From contig BQIY01000026.1 in NCBI GenBank assembly GCA_021604265.1, positions 1-12,246 of the forward strand: 12,246 bases of DNA, in the 5' to 3' direction. A model generated the notes under the pieces. It was not told where the DNA came from. It made no database searches and worked only from the letters and a program-made list of their open reading frames with translations. Positions 1 through 7,527 of this stretch are shown here, piece after piece (positions within the stretch are counted from its first letter, which is position 1; each line of letters opens with the position of its first letter). The DNA is from Nitrospirales bacterium. Lineage in GTDB: Bacteria; Nitrospirota; Nitrospiria; Nitrospirales; UBA8639. Both the position numbers and the translations under genes were made by a program.

Positions 1-52
1 TTTTTCAAGCTTGATATCGTAAATCTCTGATATAACAACGTCAGCGATCAAG

Positions 53-58
53 AGGAGG
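53..58 (+). promoter_or_regulatory. Ribosome binding site deciding the folD start
   Basis: AGGAGG lies 4 bases before a GTG at 63. An ATG two bases earlier, at 61, is in another frame and reaches a stop after 11 codons, so the GTG is the real start. The frame from 63 encodes the FolD N-terminus directly. Confidence 0.8.
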
Positions 59-62
59 GGAT

Positions 63-920
63 GTGGCAGCACAGATTATCGACGGAAAAGCCTTAGCGCA
101 GCAGTTGCGAATAGACATTGCGAAAGACGTGTCTGAGTTTCATGAACGGACGGGGATTCGGCCAGGATTGGCGGCCATATTAGTGGGTGGTGACCCGGCT
201 TCGGCAATTTATGTCCGAAATAAAAAAATTGCCTGTGAAAAAGCCGGACTCTATCCTGAAGAATATAAGTTGCCTGAAGCCACGACTCAAGATGAGCTGC
301 TCAAGCTTATTCACAAAATCAATGCCGACCCAAAAATTCATGGGATTCTCGTGCAGCTCCCGCTTCCCACACATATTGACAGTAAGCCCATCTTGGAAGC
401 GGTCTCTCAGCACAAAGATGCCGATGGTTTTCACCCTTATAACGTGGGACGGTTAGTTGAGGGGGAGCCGGTGTTTACACCCTGCACGCCAAAAGGCGTG
501 ATTCACATGATTGAATCGACAGGACAGTCCATCGCAGGAAAACGAGCAGTCGTTATCGGTCGTAGTAATATCGTGGGAAAACCTGTCGCACTGTTGTTGA
601 TGCATCGGCATGCCACCGTGACCGTGTGTCATTCGCGTACTCAAGACTTACCAGCTGTATGTCGAGAAGCCGATATTGTGGTTGCGGCCATCGGGCGCAC
701 CCAGTTTGTCACGGCAGATATGATTAAAGAAGGGGCTATTGTCATTGATGTCGGTATTAACCGACGAGAGGATGGAAGCTTGGCTGGAGATGTGGATTTT
801 GAACCGGTCAAAGAGAAAGCCGGATGGATTACGCCTGTGCCGGGCGGGGTTGGTCCTATGACCATCGCCATGCTCTTGCAAAATACGGTAGAATCAGCCA
901 AACGCTTTGCGAAGCAATAA
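63..920 (+). CDS. folD: Bifunctional methylenetetrahydrofolate dehydrogenase / methenyltetrahydrofolate cyclohydrolase
   Basis: FolD is a cytosolic enzyme that interconverts 5,10-methylene-, 5,10-methenyl- and 10-formyl-tetrahydrofolate using NADP(H), supplying one-carbon units for purine, formyl-Met and pantoate synthesis. The 285-residue length is typical. Visible family signatures are the catalytic Y50-x-x-x-K54 pair in YVRNKK, the substrate-site segment GILVQLPLP (near residue 94), DGFHP, PCTPKG, the nucleotide-binding segment VVIGRSNIVGKP, and the C-terminal signature PVPGGVGPMT. Translation starts at GTG behind a strong AGGAGG. panB follows 76 bases downstream on the same strand. The pairing makes sense because PanB consumes methylene-tetrahydrofolate. 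The gene shows no damage and the assignment is secure. Confidence 0.97.
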   Translation: MAAQIIDGKALAQQLRIDIAKDVSEFHERTGIRPGLAAILVGGDPASAIYVRNKKIACEKAGLYPEEYKLPEATTQDELLKLIHKINADPKIHGILVQLPLPTHIDSKPILEAVSQHKDADGFHPYNVGRLVEGEPVFTPCTPKGVIHMIESTGQSIAGKRAVVIGRSNIVGKPVALLLMHRHATVTVCHSRTQDLPAVCREADIVVAAIGRTQFVTADMIKEGAIVIDVGINRREDGSLAGDVDFEPVKEKAGWITPVPGGVGPMTIAMLLQNTVESAKRFAKQ

Positions 921-944
921 GTCTTCATTTTCCTGAGGTGGCGA

Positions 945-964
945 TTCTTAGATTTTTCTAAGAA
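945..964 (+). other. Small intergenic hairpin between folD and panB
   Basis: TTCTTAGA (945-952) and TCTAAGAA (957-964) form a perfect 8-bp stem around a TTTT loop. The stem is AT-rich and no U-run follows it, so it is not a convincing intrinsic terminator. It could be an intercistronic RNA hairpin or have no function. Confidence 0.35.
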
Positions 965-996
965 CAGAGGTTTATATAAAAAAGAGTGAAACATTG

Positions 997-1785
997 ATGA
1001 ACGTTCCAGAATTCAAGCAGCGCAAAAGTCAGGGAGAAAAGCTTGTGGTCGTGACGGCCTACGATGCGCTGTTTACGCGGATTGTTGAACAAGCGGGCAT
1101 AGAAGCGATCTTGGTCGGCGATTCACTTGGAGTAGTGGTTCAGGGAAAGTCCAATACCCTCTCAGTTACCATGGAGGATATGCTATACCATACGAGGCTG
1201 GTGGCGCAGACGGCAGAAAAATCGCTCGTCATTGGCGACATGCCGTTTATGTCGTATCAGGTCAGTGTCGAAGATACCGTGCGCAATGCCGGGCTCTTTC
1301 TGCAGGCCGGGGCTTCGGCTATCAAGATTGAAGGCGGGAGTCAGGTTATTGATCGCGTGGAAGCACTGACGCGCTTCGGGATTCCTGTCATGGCGCATAT
1401 CGGGATGACTCCGCAATCCGTCAACCAGTACGGCGGGTATAAAGTCCAAGGCAAGGAAGAAGAGCAAGCCGAAGCTATGCTCGCTGATGCCAAAGCTCTC
1501 GAAGAGGCCGGTGCTTTTTCGTTGGTGCTCGAAGCTGTGCCTGTGGCCTTAGCCAAGACGATTACGGAACATCTCTCGATTCCGACAATCGGCATTGGCG
1601 CGGGACCACATTGCGACGGGCAAATCCTGGTGCTGTATGATCTGCTTGGTCTGTTCGATGACTTTGTGCCTAAATTCGTCAAGCCGTATGCTCATCTCAA
1701 AGCCGATGCACTGCAGGCGCTCAGTCGATTTAAAGAAGAAGTTGAATGCGCCAAATTCCCCTCCGATTCAGAAAGTTATCATTAA
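997..1785 (+). CDS. panB: 3-methyl-2-oxobutanoate hydroxymethyltransferase (ketopantoate synthesis)
   Basis: PanB transfers a hydroxymethyl group from 5,10-methylene-tetrahydrofolate to alpha-ketoisovalerate, giving ketopantoate in the first step of pantothenate and coenzyme A synthesis. The 262-residue protein keeps the metal and substrate residues of the family: D42 in VGDSLG, D81 in GDMPF, K110 and E112 in IKIEGG, and the catalytic E179 in LEAVP. The GIGAGPHCDGQ segment is also present. I chose ATG at 997; a TTG one codon earlier (994) is possible but less likely. It lies just downstream of folD, which makes its one-carbon donor, so the two may be co-transcribed. The last dozen or so residues are probably a variable tail. 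Confidence 0.97.
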   Translation: MNVPEFKQRKSQGEKLVVVTAYDALFTRIVEQAGIEAILVGDSLGVVVQGKSNTLSVTMEDMLYHTRLVAQTAEKSLVIGDMPFMSYQVSVEDTVRNAGLFLQAGASAIKIEGGSQVIDRVEALTRFGIPVMAHIGMTPQSVNQYGGYKVQGKEEEQAEAMLADAKALEEAGAFSLVLEAVPVALAKTITEHLSIPTIGIGAGPHCDGQILVLYDLLGLFDDFVPKFVKPYAHLKADALQALSRFKEEVECAKFPSDSESYH

Positions 1786-1964
1786 ACAAGCGGGGATATC
1801 CCTGCATATACGAATTCACCCATCAGATTGATCACCTCAAAATAACTTGTTCAAAGACTGACAAAGTCTTAACTTCTGAATCTAAGACTAGCATTCAACT
1901 CGTACGTCTAGATGATTACTATTGTGTGACTTGAATTAGGTGTAAATACGAATATTGTAGAGTA

Positions 1965-3317
1965 ATGCCAAACATGACTCAGGTCCAGAACCACCGAAAG
2001 CACGCAGTAGTTATCGGCTGCAGTCTAGCCGGGCTGTTTACGGCTAGAATTTTGAGTGACCATTTTGAACGAGTCACGATTCTCGAACGCGATCCAGTCG
2101 GCGATCATCCCGAATCCCGCAGAGGCCAGCCTCAGACACGCCATCTCCACGGACTTCTTGCTCAAGGGTTTCGTATCATCAAAGACCTTTTCCCCGATCT
2201 TGAGGACGCTCTGGTCAAGGGTGGAGCCATTATCTCAGATATGGGGCAAGCGATACGCTGGTATCATTTTGATGGGTACAAGAAGCAATTTACGAGCGGA
2301 CTTCATGCCGTCTCGGTCAGCCGCATATTTTTAGAGTGGAACATTCGGCGTTTCGTTTCACAATTGCCCAATGTGACCATTCTGCCTGCCTGTGCCGTAC
2401 GTGGCTTGGCGACGAATAATGACCGGACTCGGGTTCTCGGTGTTCATGCTGTGTCTGGAAATGATGGAGCAAAAAAAACGACTATAGAAGCAGATCTTGT
2501 CGTCGATGCGGCGGGACGTGGTTCTTCGGCTGGTAAGTGGTTGGAGGAGTTAGGCTTTGATCGACCGCAAGAAGAGGAGGTCAAGGTTGGAGTTGGATAT
2601 GCCACTCGTCTCTATCGCCGTCGTCCCAACGATCTTGTCGGGGCAAAACTTGTGATGATCTCTCCCACGCCGCCAACGCAAAAACATATGTCGTTTCTTT
2701 TTCCAGTCGAACACGATCGTTGGATCGTTTCGGCTGGCGGATGGTTTGGTGAGCATCCGCCGACGGACGAGTCGGCGTATCTTGAGTTTATCCGTCGTCT
2801 GCCAGTTTCGGACATCTATGATGTTGTCAGTAAGGCCGAACCGCTTTCAGATGTGTTCACCTATAAATTTCCATCGAGTCTTCGTCGCCGCTACGAAAAC
2901 CTGACACGGTTTCCCGAAGGCTATCTGGTCTTGGGCGATGCTATCGCGAGCTTCAACCCAATTTATGGACAAGGAATGACTTCTGCCGCCATGCAGGTCC
3001 AAGTGCTTAATACGGTGTTGCGACAACAGCCAAACCTGACTGATCTCTGGCAGAATTTTTTTCAGCGAATCGCAAAAGTCGTCGACATTCCTTGGCAAAT
3101 GGCCGCCTGTGAAGACTTCCGGTATCCGGAAGCCGTAGGGAAGAAGCCTGCGTTGACTGATCTCACCAACGCCTACCTGGCCAAAGTTCATCGTGCGACC
3201 CACCACGACCCCGTGGTGTATTCACAGTTTCTGAAAGTGATGAATCTCATGGCCTCTCCCACCAGTTTAATGCATCCCAAGATTGTCTGGCGGGTATTAT
3301 GTGGACGATCTGATTGA
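1965..3317 (+). CDS. FAD-dependent monooxygenase, MonCI/LasC epoxidase-like
   Basis: This is a 450-residue flavoprotein of the group A monooxygenase superfamily. The N-terminus holds a Rossmann dinucleotide-binding segment, VVIGCSLAGLFTARIL (residues about 15-30), ending in an acidic LERD that should bind the FAD ribose. RRGQPQTRHLHGLL follows, a segment I associate with polyether epoxidase-type enzymes such as MonCI and LasC. LVVDAAGRGSS lies at residues 178-188. The second FAD motif is LVLGDAIASFNPIYGQGM, with G324 and D325. The substrate is not readable. No biosynthetic partner genes are adjacent, so a role in natural-product or lipid oxidation is speculation. A truncated copy of its 3' third lies downstream, beyond the ATPase gene. 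The start at 1965 lacks a clear Shine-Dalgarno sequence, and ATG at 1974 is an alternative. Confidence 0.85.
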   Translation: MPNMTQVQNHRKHAVVIGCSLAGLFTARILSDHFERVTILERDPVGDHPESRRGQPQTRHLHGLLAQGFRIIKDLFPDLEDALVKGGAIISDMGQAIRWYHFDGYKKQFTSGLHAVSVSRIFLEWNIRRFVSQLPNVTILPACAVRGLATNNDRTRVLGVHAVSGNDGAKKTTIEADLVVDAAGRGSSAGKWLEELGFDRPQEEEVKVGVGYATRLYRRRPNDLVGAKLVMISPTPPTQKHMSFLFPVEHDRWIVSAGGWFGEHPPTDESAYLEFIRRLPVSDIYDVVSKAEPLSDVFTYKFPSSLRRRYENLTRFPEGYLVLGDAIASFNPIYGQGMTSAAMQVQVLNTVLRQQPNLTDLWQNFFQRIAKVVDIPWQMAACEDFRYPEAVGKKPALTDLTNAYLAKVHRATHHDPVVYSQFLKVMNLMASPTSLMHPKIVWRVLCGRSD

Positions 3318-3382
3318 GCAGAAGGCAGAATGGTTACGCTAAGAAATAAGACGACGCCTATCCCCCTTCCCATATGATATTT

Positions 3383-4642
3383 TTATCTTTCTCTCGTTTG
3401 ATCGCATACGGCATTCCATGGCATCGCATAATCATCCTCCGATATTTTTTGGAACTTGTCAGTCGGAGCAATGACCAGGCCCGGTTGGATGTCTAGGTTG
3501 GCGTAGCTGTCCCGAAGCGCTTTGATGCCGCGAGCATCGCGTTTTGCCGGCTGGCTTTTCACCTTGATCTCAATTGGGAACAGTTTGCCGTCACGTTCCA
3601 AAATGAGATCAACCTCGGCACCTCCAGCTGATCGCCAGTGATACATTTGTGGTTTTGGCGAAAGCAGGGCGCTTTGCTTTCTAATTTCGGCGGCCACGGC
3701 TGTTTCGAACAAGGCCCCCAGCATTGGGTGTCCCTCGAGTGCTATCGGAGACGAGATCAGTTGAGCCGCACACGCGAATCCCGTATCGGCAATATACCCT
3801 TTAGGTTTACTGCTCACGCGTTTGACGCTATTGCCTGAAAATGCTTGGACGTCGAACCATTGAAACGTGCCTTGGAGCATATCGAGCCACCGACGGGCTG
3901 TTTGGGGTGAGATGCCGATCTCACGCCCAAGTTGACTATAGTTAATTTCTTGTGCGGTGAGCGCTGCCGCAAGCCGGACGAAGCGTCCAAATATTTGCCA
4001 TTCTGAGACGTCGGCAAGCAGCCGGACATCTCGTTCGACATAGGTCTTGAGATAGGCTTCATGAAAGTCCGGGACGGTATCAAGTGGTATCATTGTCGTC
4101 ATGGGGAGAAAGCCGCGCCAGAGTGTTTCATACAACGTGCGCTGAAGAGGAATGGTCTTTTGTGTTGCACGAACAAATTTATGTGGATCCTCGATCCATG
4201 AGATTAGCCAGCCTAGTTTTTCAGAATTATCTGCCATCTCCGCCAGGGAGAAGCCTTCAAGATCAACGAATACGACACGACCGGCAAGACTCTCGGCGAG
4301 CGATTTCATTACTTCCCATTGTTGCGAACCCGTGAGGATGAACTGACCCGGCTCGCGACTTCGGTCCACACGCCGTTTAATCGCCGCAACCAATTCCGGG
4401 GCATATTGAATTTCATCCAGCAGCAGCGGTTTTCCTGGATGATTATCCAGGAACAAATCAGGGTCCTGCCTCGCATTGCCGACATCCATAACCGCATCAA
4501 ATACGACACAGTCAGTGCCAGGTGGGAATGCATGTTCAATAAGAGTGCTCTTCCCAACCTGACGCGCACCGCTCAGTACGACAACTGGGAATATTTCACT
4601 CAGATGCTGTAACCGGCTTGTTAATAGGCGATTCTTGTGCAT
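3383..4642 (-). CDS. AAA_14 / DUF4143 family ATPase
   Basis: This 419-residue protein has the standard layout of this very common but poorly understood family. An N-terminal AAA P-loop domain carries Walker A GARQVGKST (residues 25-33), Walker B LLLDEIQ (73-79) and a sensor-like ILTGSQ (102-107). A central region has helix-turn-helix character (INYSQLGREIGISPQTARRWL). The C-terminal DUF4143 region has E343-V-D345 and, about 13 residues on, E358-I-K360, which resembles the active-site spacing of PD-(D/E)xK nuclease folds. Whether it cuts DNA is unknown. The gene is convergent with the complete monooxygenase gene and divergent from the truncated copy, so it sits between two related sequences. 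Such ATPases are scattered in accessory DNA, which fits horizontal acquisition. I see no frameshift. Confidence 0.9.
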   Translation of the reverse strand: MHKNRLLTSRLQHLSEIFPVVVLSGARQVGKSTLIEHAFPPGTDCVVFDAVMDVGNARQDPDLFLDNHPGKPLLLDEIQYAPELVAAIKRRVDRSREPGQFILTGSQQWEVMKSLAESLAGRVVFVDLEGFSLAEMADNSEKLGWLISWIEDPHKFVRATQKTIPLQRTLYETLWRGFLPMTTMIPLDTVPDFHEAYLKTYVERDVRLLADVSEWQIFGRFVRLAAALTAQEINYSQLGREIGISPQTARRWLDMLQGTFQWFDVQAFSGNSVKRVSSKPKGYIADTGFACAAQLISSPIALEGHPMLGALFETAVAAEIRKQSALLSPKPQMYHWRSAGGAEVDLILERDGKLFPIEIKVKSQPAKRDARGIKALRDSYANLDIQPGLVIAPTDKFQKISEDDYAMPWNAVCDQTRER

Positions 4643-4651
4643 TGTTCTGTC

Positions 4652-4680
4652 ATATTATCCATGCCATCACCGATTTGCAA
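4652..4680 (-). promoter_or_regulatory. Possible promoter of the AAA_14/DUF4143 ATPase
   Basis: Read on the - strand, TTGCAA (4675-4680) and TAATAT (4652-4657) are separated by 17 bases. Each matches the sigma-70 consensus at four of six positions. Transcription would start only a few bases before the ATG at 4642, giving an almost leaderless message. The match is modest and lies at the degraded edge of the monooxygenase remnant, so it may be chance. Confidence 0.25.
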
Positions 4681-5071
4681 GGTTTTTTGGTGTTCGATCT
4701 CCAGTTTCAATCCGATTTACGGGCACGGGATGACCTCTGCCGCGATGCAGGTTCAAGTGCACGATAAGGTGTTGCGACAACGGCCAAACCTGACTGATCT
4801 CTGGCAGAATTTTTTTCAGCGAATCGCAAAAGTCGTCGACATTCCCTGGCAAATGGCCGCCTGTGAAGACTTCCGGTATCCGGAAGCCGTAGGAAAGAAG
4901 CCAGTGCTAACTGATCTCACCAACGCCTACCTGGCCAAAGTTCATCGCGCAACGCATCACGATTCAGTCGTCTACTCGCAGTTTCTGAAAGTGATGAATC
5001 TTATGGATCTACCCACAAGTTTGATGCATCCCAAGGTTGTCTGGAGGGTATTACGTGGCGGGTCTGCTTAA
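4666..5071 (+). pseudogene. Truncated second copy of the FAD monooxygenase gene (3' remnant)
   Basis: From SSFNPIYG onward the translation aligns without gaps to the last 120 or so residues of the monooxygenase encoded at 1965-3317, up to and including the stop position. Upstream of that, similarity continues in another frame: 4666-4698 reads roughly ITDLQGFLVFD, against LTRFPEGYLVLGD in the intact gene. Small deletions in this edge have therefore destroyed the second FAD motif and shifted the frame. The first 315 or so codons, with the Rossmann fold, are absent, and the ATPase gene lies in their place. A reading frame from GTG at 4637 spans the remnant, but its first 20 or so residues look like chance sequence. 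A functional flavoprotein is implausible. The fragment could still be transcribed or serve as a recombination partner for the intact gene. Confidence 0.85.
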
Positions 5072-5258
5072 GTCCTAGATCTGAAATCTGTAGTCAGATT
5101 GGTTAAAGAAGGAAAAAGAATTCATGGATTTTTTGAGTAGGGTCGATAATAATAGGCTTTACTACAATTTTTATATCTTCACAAACCAATGTTAGCCAAA
5201 TAAATAGCAGTTTTGGTTATCCATTTTTCTGCATCACACAAAGGATAATACCTTTTCT

Positions 5259-6176
5259 ATGGCGATCCCCGATTATCAGACATTAATGCTTCCTGTTCTT
5301 CAATTAGCTTCCGATCAATTAGAACATAAGTTCAGAGAAGCTGTAGAATTTCTGGCAGAAAAGTTTTCTCTATCTGATAATGAGCGAGCCGAACTTTTGC
5401 CAAGTGGAAGTCAGGCGATTTTTCACAATCGTGTTGGTTGGGCACGTTCCTATCTAAAACAAGCAGGATTGTTGGAATCACCTAGGAGAGGGTATTTCAG
5501 GATTACTAATCAAGGCCTCACCCTACTAGCGGAAAATCCAGAAAGGATTAACGTTTCTCTCTTAGAGCGATACCCCAAATTCTTAGAATTCAGAAACCGT
5601 AAGAAGGAAACGTCATCGAACAATGAGGGGACAGCTATCATTGAAATATCTCCTGGCGAAACGCCAGAAGATGTCTTGGCTTCTGCGTATCGTACAATCC
5701 TCAAGGATCTGGAAGATGAAGTTCTTAGTCTTGTGAAAGACTCTACACCGTCGTTCTTTGAGAGACTTGTCGTAGACCTTCTCGTAAAAATGGGCTACGG
5801 AGGTAATCGGCGAGATGCAGGCCGTGCTCTCGGCAAGAGTGGTGATGGTGGTATAGATGGAATCATAAATGAAGACCATCTTGGGTTAGATGTCATTTAC
5901 ATTCAGGCAAAGCGGTGGGAAGGAACTGTAGGACGGCCGGAGATACAAAAGTTTGCCGGAGCTCTTCAAGGCCAAAGAGCTAAGAAAGGGGTATTCATAA
6001 CCACTTCAAATTTTTCTAAAGAAGCGATTGAGTATAGATCGATGATTGAGTCAAAAATTATTTTGATTGATGGCGAGAGATTGGCAGCCCTAATGGTAGA
6101 GCACAATGTTGGAGTATCAACCGCTGGACGATATGAAGTTAAGAAAGTAGATTCGGATTATTTTGACGAAGAATAA
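5259..6176 (+). CDS. mrr: Mrr-family type IV restriction endonuclease
   Basis: This 305-residue protein has the two-part Mrr structure. The N-terminal part (residues 1 to about 95) is a winged-helix-like DNA-recognition domain containing GWARSYLKQAGLL and RGYFRITNQG. The C-terminal part (about 160-285) is a PD-(D/E)xK nuclease domain with E168 in FFERLVVDLL, the signature GDGGIDG (195-201, catalytic D200) and QAK (216-218), so the expected D...QxK active site is complete. Known Mrr proteins cleave modified, typically methylated, DNA and act as restriction of foreign or self-modified DNA without a partner methylase. No methyltransferase gene is visible here, as expected for type IV. The DNA looks more AT-rich by eye than folD or hisC, consistent with acquisition. 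No strong ribosome binding site is seen. An unassigned helical-protein gene follows on the same strand. Confidence 0.92.
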   Translation: MAIPDYQTLMLPVLQLASDQLEHKFREAVEFLAEKFSLSDNERAELLPSGSQAIFHNRVGWARSYLKQAGLLESPRRGYFRITNQGLTLLAENPERINVSLLERYPKFLEFRNRKKETSSNNEGTAIIEISPGETPEDVLASAYRTILKDLEDEVLSLVKDSTPSFFERLVVDLLVKMGYGGNRRDAGRALGKSGDGGIDGIINEDHLGLDVIYIQAKRWEGTVGRPEIQKFAGALQGQRAKKGVFITTSNFSKEAIEYRSMIESKIILIDGERLAALMVEHNVGVSTAGRYEVKKVDSDYFDEE

Positions 6177-6235
6177 CTTAGAACATAGTCGTTATCTTTT
6201 GGACTTTCCATCGACTTTTGACAAAATGTAACCGA

Positions 6236-6254
6236 ATACGACAATCTGTTGTAT
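6236..6254 (+). other. Short intergenic hairpin after mrr
   Basis: ATACGACA (6236-6243) and TGTTGTAT (6247-6254) pair over 8 positions, one of them G-U in RNA, around a 3-base loop. There is no U-tract after it. It lies between mrr and the helical-protein gene and could be a weak processing or operator site, or chance. Confidence 0.3.
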
Positions 6255-6314
6255 CGAATCGCAACACTTCATATTCCCGTTATATGGGCGACCCATGCCG
6301 TGGTATTTTGTTGA

Positions 6315-6842
6315 ATGAGTCAAGCAATAGACACAATGAATCTTAAGCAAGAAATAGTAGCTTGGGATGGAAAGTCGGCGGACGGCATTCGAGACATCTA
6401 TGCTCGTAACTGTCACGCATCCTTGTTTGTTTCTGAAATTCTCAGGCTCACAAAACAAAAACCACTACAAAAAGGGACAACCTGGTTATTGAAACGGCAC
6501 CTGGAAAAGACTGGATGCCTAGAACCTTCTGACGTAAAAGAAGTTTCCCAGTTGCTTCCAAAGCTGGAGCATTGGGAAACCAAGTTGCACATTCTGCAAT
6601 GTATCCCGTACATGCCCATTCCAAAAACTCACAAGAAAAAGGTTGAAACGTTTTTGAAGGAATGCTTGGCCGGTGACGCAAAATTCGTCAGAGCTTGGGC
6701 CTTCAGTGGTTTCTATGAACTGGCTGTTCAGTATCCGGAATACCAAGAGGAAACCAAGAAGCTTTTTGAGGTGGCTATGAGAGTTGAAGCCGCATCGGTA
6801 AAAGCAAGAATTCGTCGCGTCATGAAAAAAGGTTTCCAGTGA
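6315..6842 (+). CDS. Unassigned alpha-helical protein, HEAT-repeat-like
   Basis: I cannot assign a function to this 175-residue protein. It has no signal peptide, membrane segment or catalytic motif that I can see. It appears almost wholly helical, with successive amphipathic helices (for example KKKVETFLKECLAG, KFVRAWAFSGFYELA, EETKKLFEVAMRVE) ending in a basic tail, SVKARIRRVMKKG. The segment RAWAFSGFYELA and the helix-pair spacing resemble HEAT-type repeats, which usually bind protein or nucleic acid. The start is uncertain: ATG at 6315 and ATG at 6336 both lack a clear Shine-Dalgarno. The gene lies 138 bases after mrr on the same strand with similar AT-rich composition, so it may have arrived with mrr. 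Whether it works with the nuclease is speculation. Confidence 0.75.
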   Translation: MSQAIDTMNLKQEIVAWDGKSADGIRDIYARNCHASLFVSEILRLTKQKPLQKGTTWLLKRHLEKTGCLEPSDVKEVSQLLPKLEHWETKLHILQCIPYMPIPKTHKKKVETFLKECLAGDAKFVRAWAFSGFYELAVQYPEYQEETKKLFEVAMRVEAASVKARIRRVMKKGFQ

Positions 6843-6934
6843 GCGAAGATGTGATCAATCTACTGAAGCTGCCCCAACCTTGGTGTCCAGCTAACGTTGG
6901 AAAAATGTGTAGCCGAATGCCCGGTTCTCTTATA

Positions 6935-7243
6935 TCATGACAAACGTTCTTTGAGACGTTGCATGAGGTTCATACGTTCATGAAAGACCGCCAGGATTAA
7001 CGGCGGTGCTGATTTTCGCGGCTTATAGAAAATGTAGTGATGTTCGCAACGCGTAAACAGAAGGTCGGGCCTGCGGGAGAGGAAAACGCGTGGCAGGACA
7101 CTACCCTTGGCAATTTGCCGGAAGCCTTTGACTAATGAGGCTTCATAGCGTTTGGCTTGTTTCAGTCCCCATGTGTCAACGGTATAACGAGCGATGCTTA
7201 TAAGGTCGTTTTCAGCAAACGTGGTCAGTTCATAGTCTGACAT
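6935..7243 (-). CDS. ParE/RelE-superfamily toxin
   Basis: This 102-residue protein begins with YELTTFAENDLISIARYTVDTWG, typical of the ParE N-terminal strand and helical hairpin. It continues with a KRYEASLVKGFRQIA helix and ends with the FTRCEHHYIFYKP...ILAVFHERMN strand region common to ParE and RelE toxins. Family members act in the cytoplasm; ParE proteins poison DNA gyrase and RelE proteins cleave ribosome-bound mRNA. The ParE-like helical hairpin and ParD-like partner favour ParE-type, but the target cannot be decided here. Its ATG follows immediately after the antitoxin TAA (TAAATG) with no gap, so translation is probably coupled. The gene looks intact. It is usual in such operons for the antitoxin to come first, as here. 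Confidence 0.88.
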   Translation of the reverse strand: MSDYELTTFAENDLISIARYTVDTWGLKQAKRYEASLVKGFRQIAKGSVLPRVFLSRRPDLLFTRCEHHYIFYKPRKSAPPLILAVFHERMNLMQRLKERLS

Positions 7244-7492
7244 TTACGGTTTCATTTCACGATACACGTCCTGGAAGATATCCTGCACTGTTCTTTGGCT
7301 AATTGCTCCAGATTCAGCGGCCTTCAGGCGTTCATCAAGCAGGGTTTCTAATTCCTGTAAGGCCGTTTCTTCCTCAGCAGATGGTAACAGACGGGTCAGC
7401 ACGTAATTTCGAATACTGCTGCCAGAGAGAGCGGCTAATGCCTTTACCTGCTGATGTTGTTCAGGGGTCAGTTCAATTGATAAGCGGCTCAT
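7244..7492 (-). CDS. ParD-like antitoxin (ribbon-helix-helix type)
   Basis: This is the antitoxin partner of the adjacent ParE-type toxin. From the chosen start it is 82 residues long. An N-terminal segment, SRLSIELTPEQHQQVKALA, followed by GSSIRNYVLTRL, fits a ribbon-helix-helix DNA-binding fold that dimerises on the promoter. A charged C-terminal part (LQELETLLDERLKAAESG...VYREMKP) should wrap the toxin. The frame is open to an ATG at 7519, giving 91 residues, but I prefer ATG at 7492. The likely transcription start is near 7521, leaving almost no leader for the upstream ATG, whereas the inner one has a GGAAAG five bases before it and starts exactly at the conserved domain. The stop abuts the toxin ATG. 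Autorepression through the palindrome at 7528-7545 is likely. Confidence 0.85.
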   Translation of the reverse strand: MSRLSIELTPEQHQQVKALAALSGSSIRNYVLTRLLPSAEEETALQELETLLDERLKAAESGAISQRTVQDIFQDVYREMKP

Positions 7493-7527
7493 CTCTGCTT
7501 TCCGTGCCAAGGGTTTCATATGGAATA

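Noticed and set aside
1..30. Open frame ending at TGA 28-30 that could be the last codons of an upstream gene
   Set aside because: Only nine codons are visible and no family can be recognised, so it cannot be separated from chance.
61..96. ATG at 61 as the folD start
   Set aside because: It is in a different frame and stops after 11 codons; the GTG at 63 opens the real gene.
1854..1870. AAGACT / AGTCTT hairpin after panB as a terminator
   Set aside because: It has only six base pairs and no U-tract follows it.
1931..1958. TTGAAT-16-TATTGT as the monooxygenase promoter
   Set aside because: Both boxes are weak and the inferred transcription start coincides with the ATG at 1965; the support is too thin to annotate.
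4637..5071. A complete new gene starting at GTG 4637
   Set aside because: The first 20 or so residues match nothing and overlap the ATPase start; the rest is a truncated copy of the monooxygenase lacking its FAD-binding half.
5085..5100. AATCTG / CAGATT hairpin after the monooxygenase remnant
   Set aside because: It is a 6-bp stem with no U-tract; such stems are expected by chance in this length of sequence.
6888..6905. CTAACGTTGG resembling an integron attC core
   Set aside because: GTTGGAA does not fit GTTRRRY, no matching partner box or folded site is found, and no cassette-like array or intI is present.
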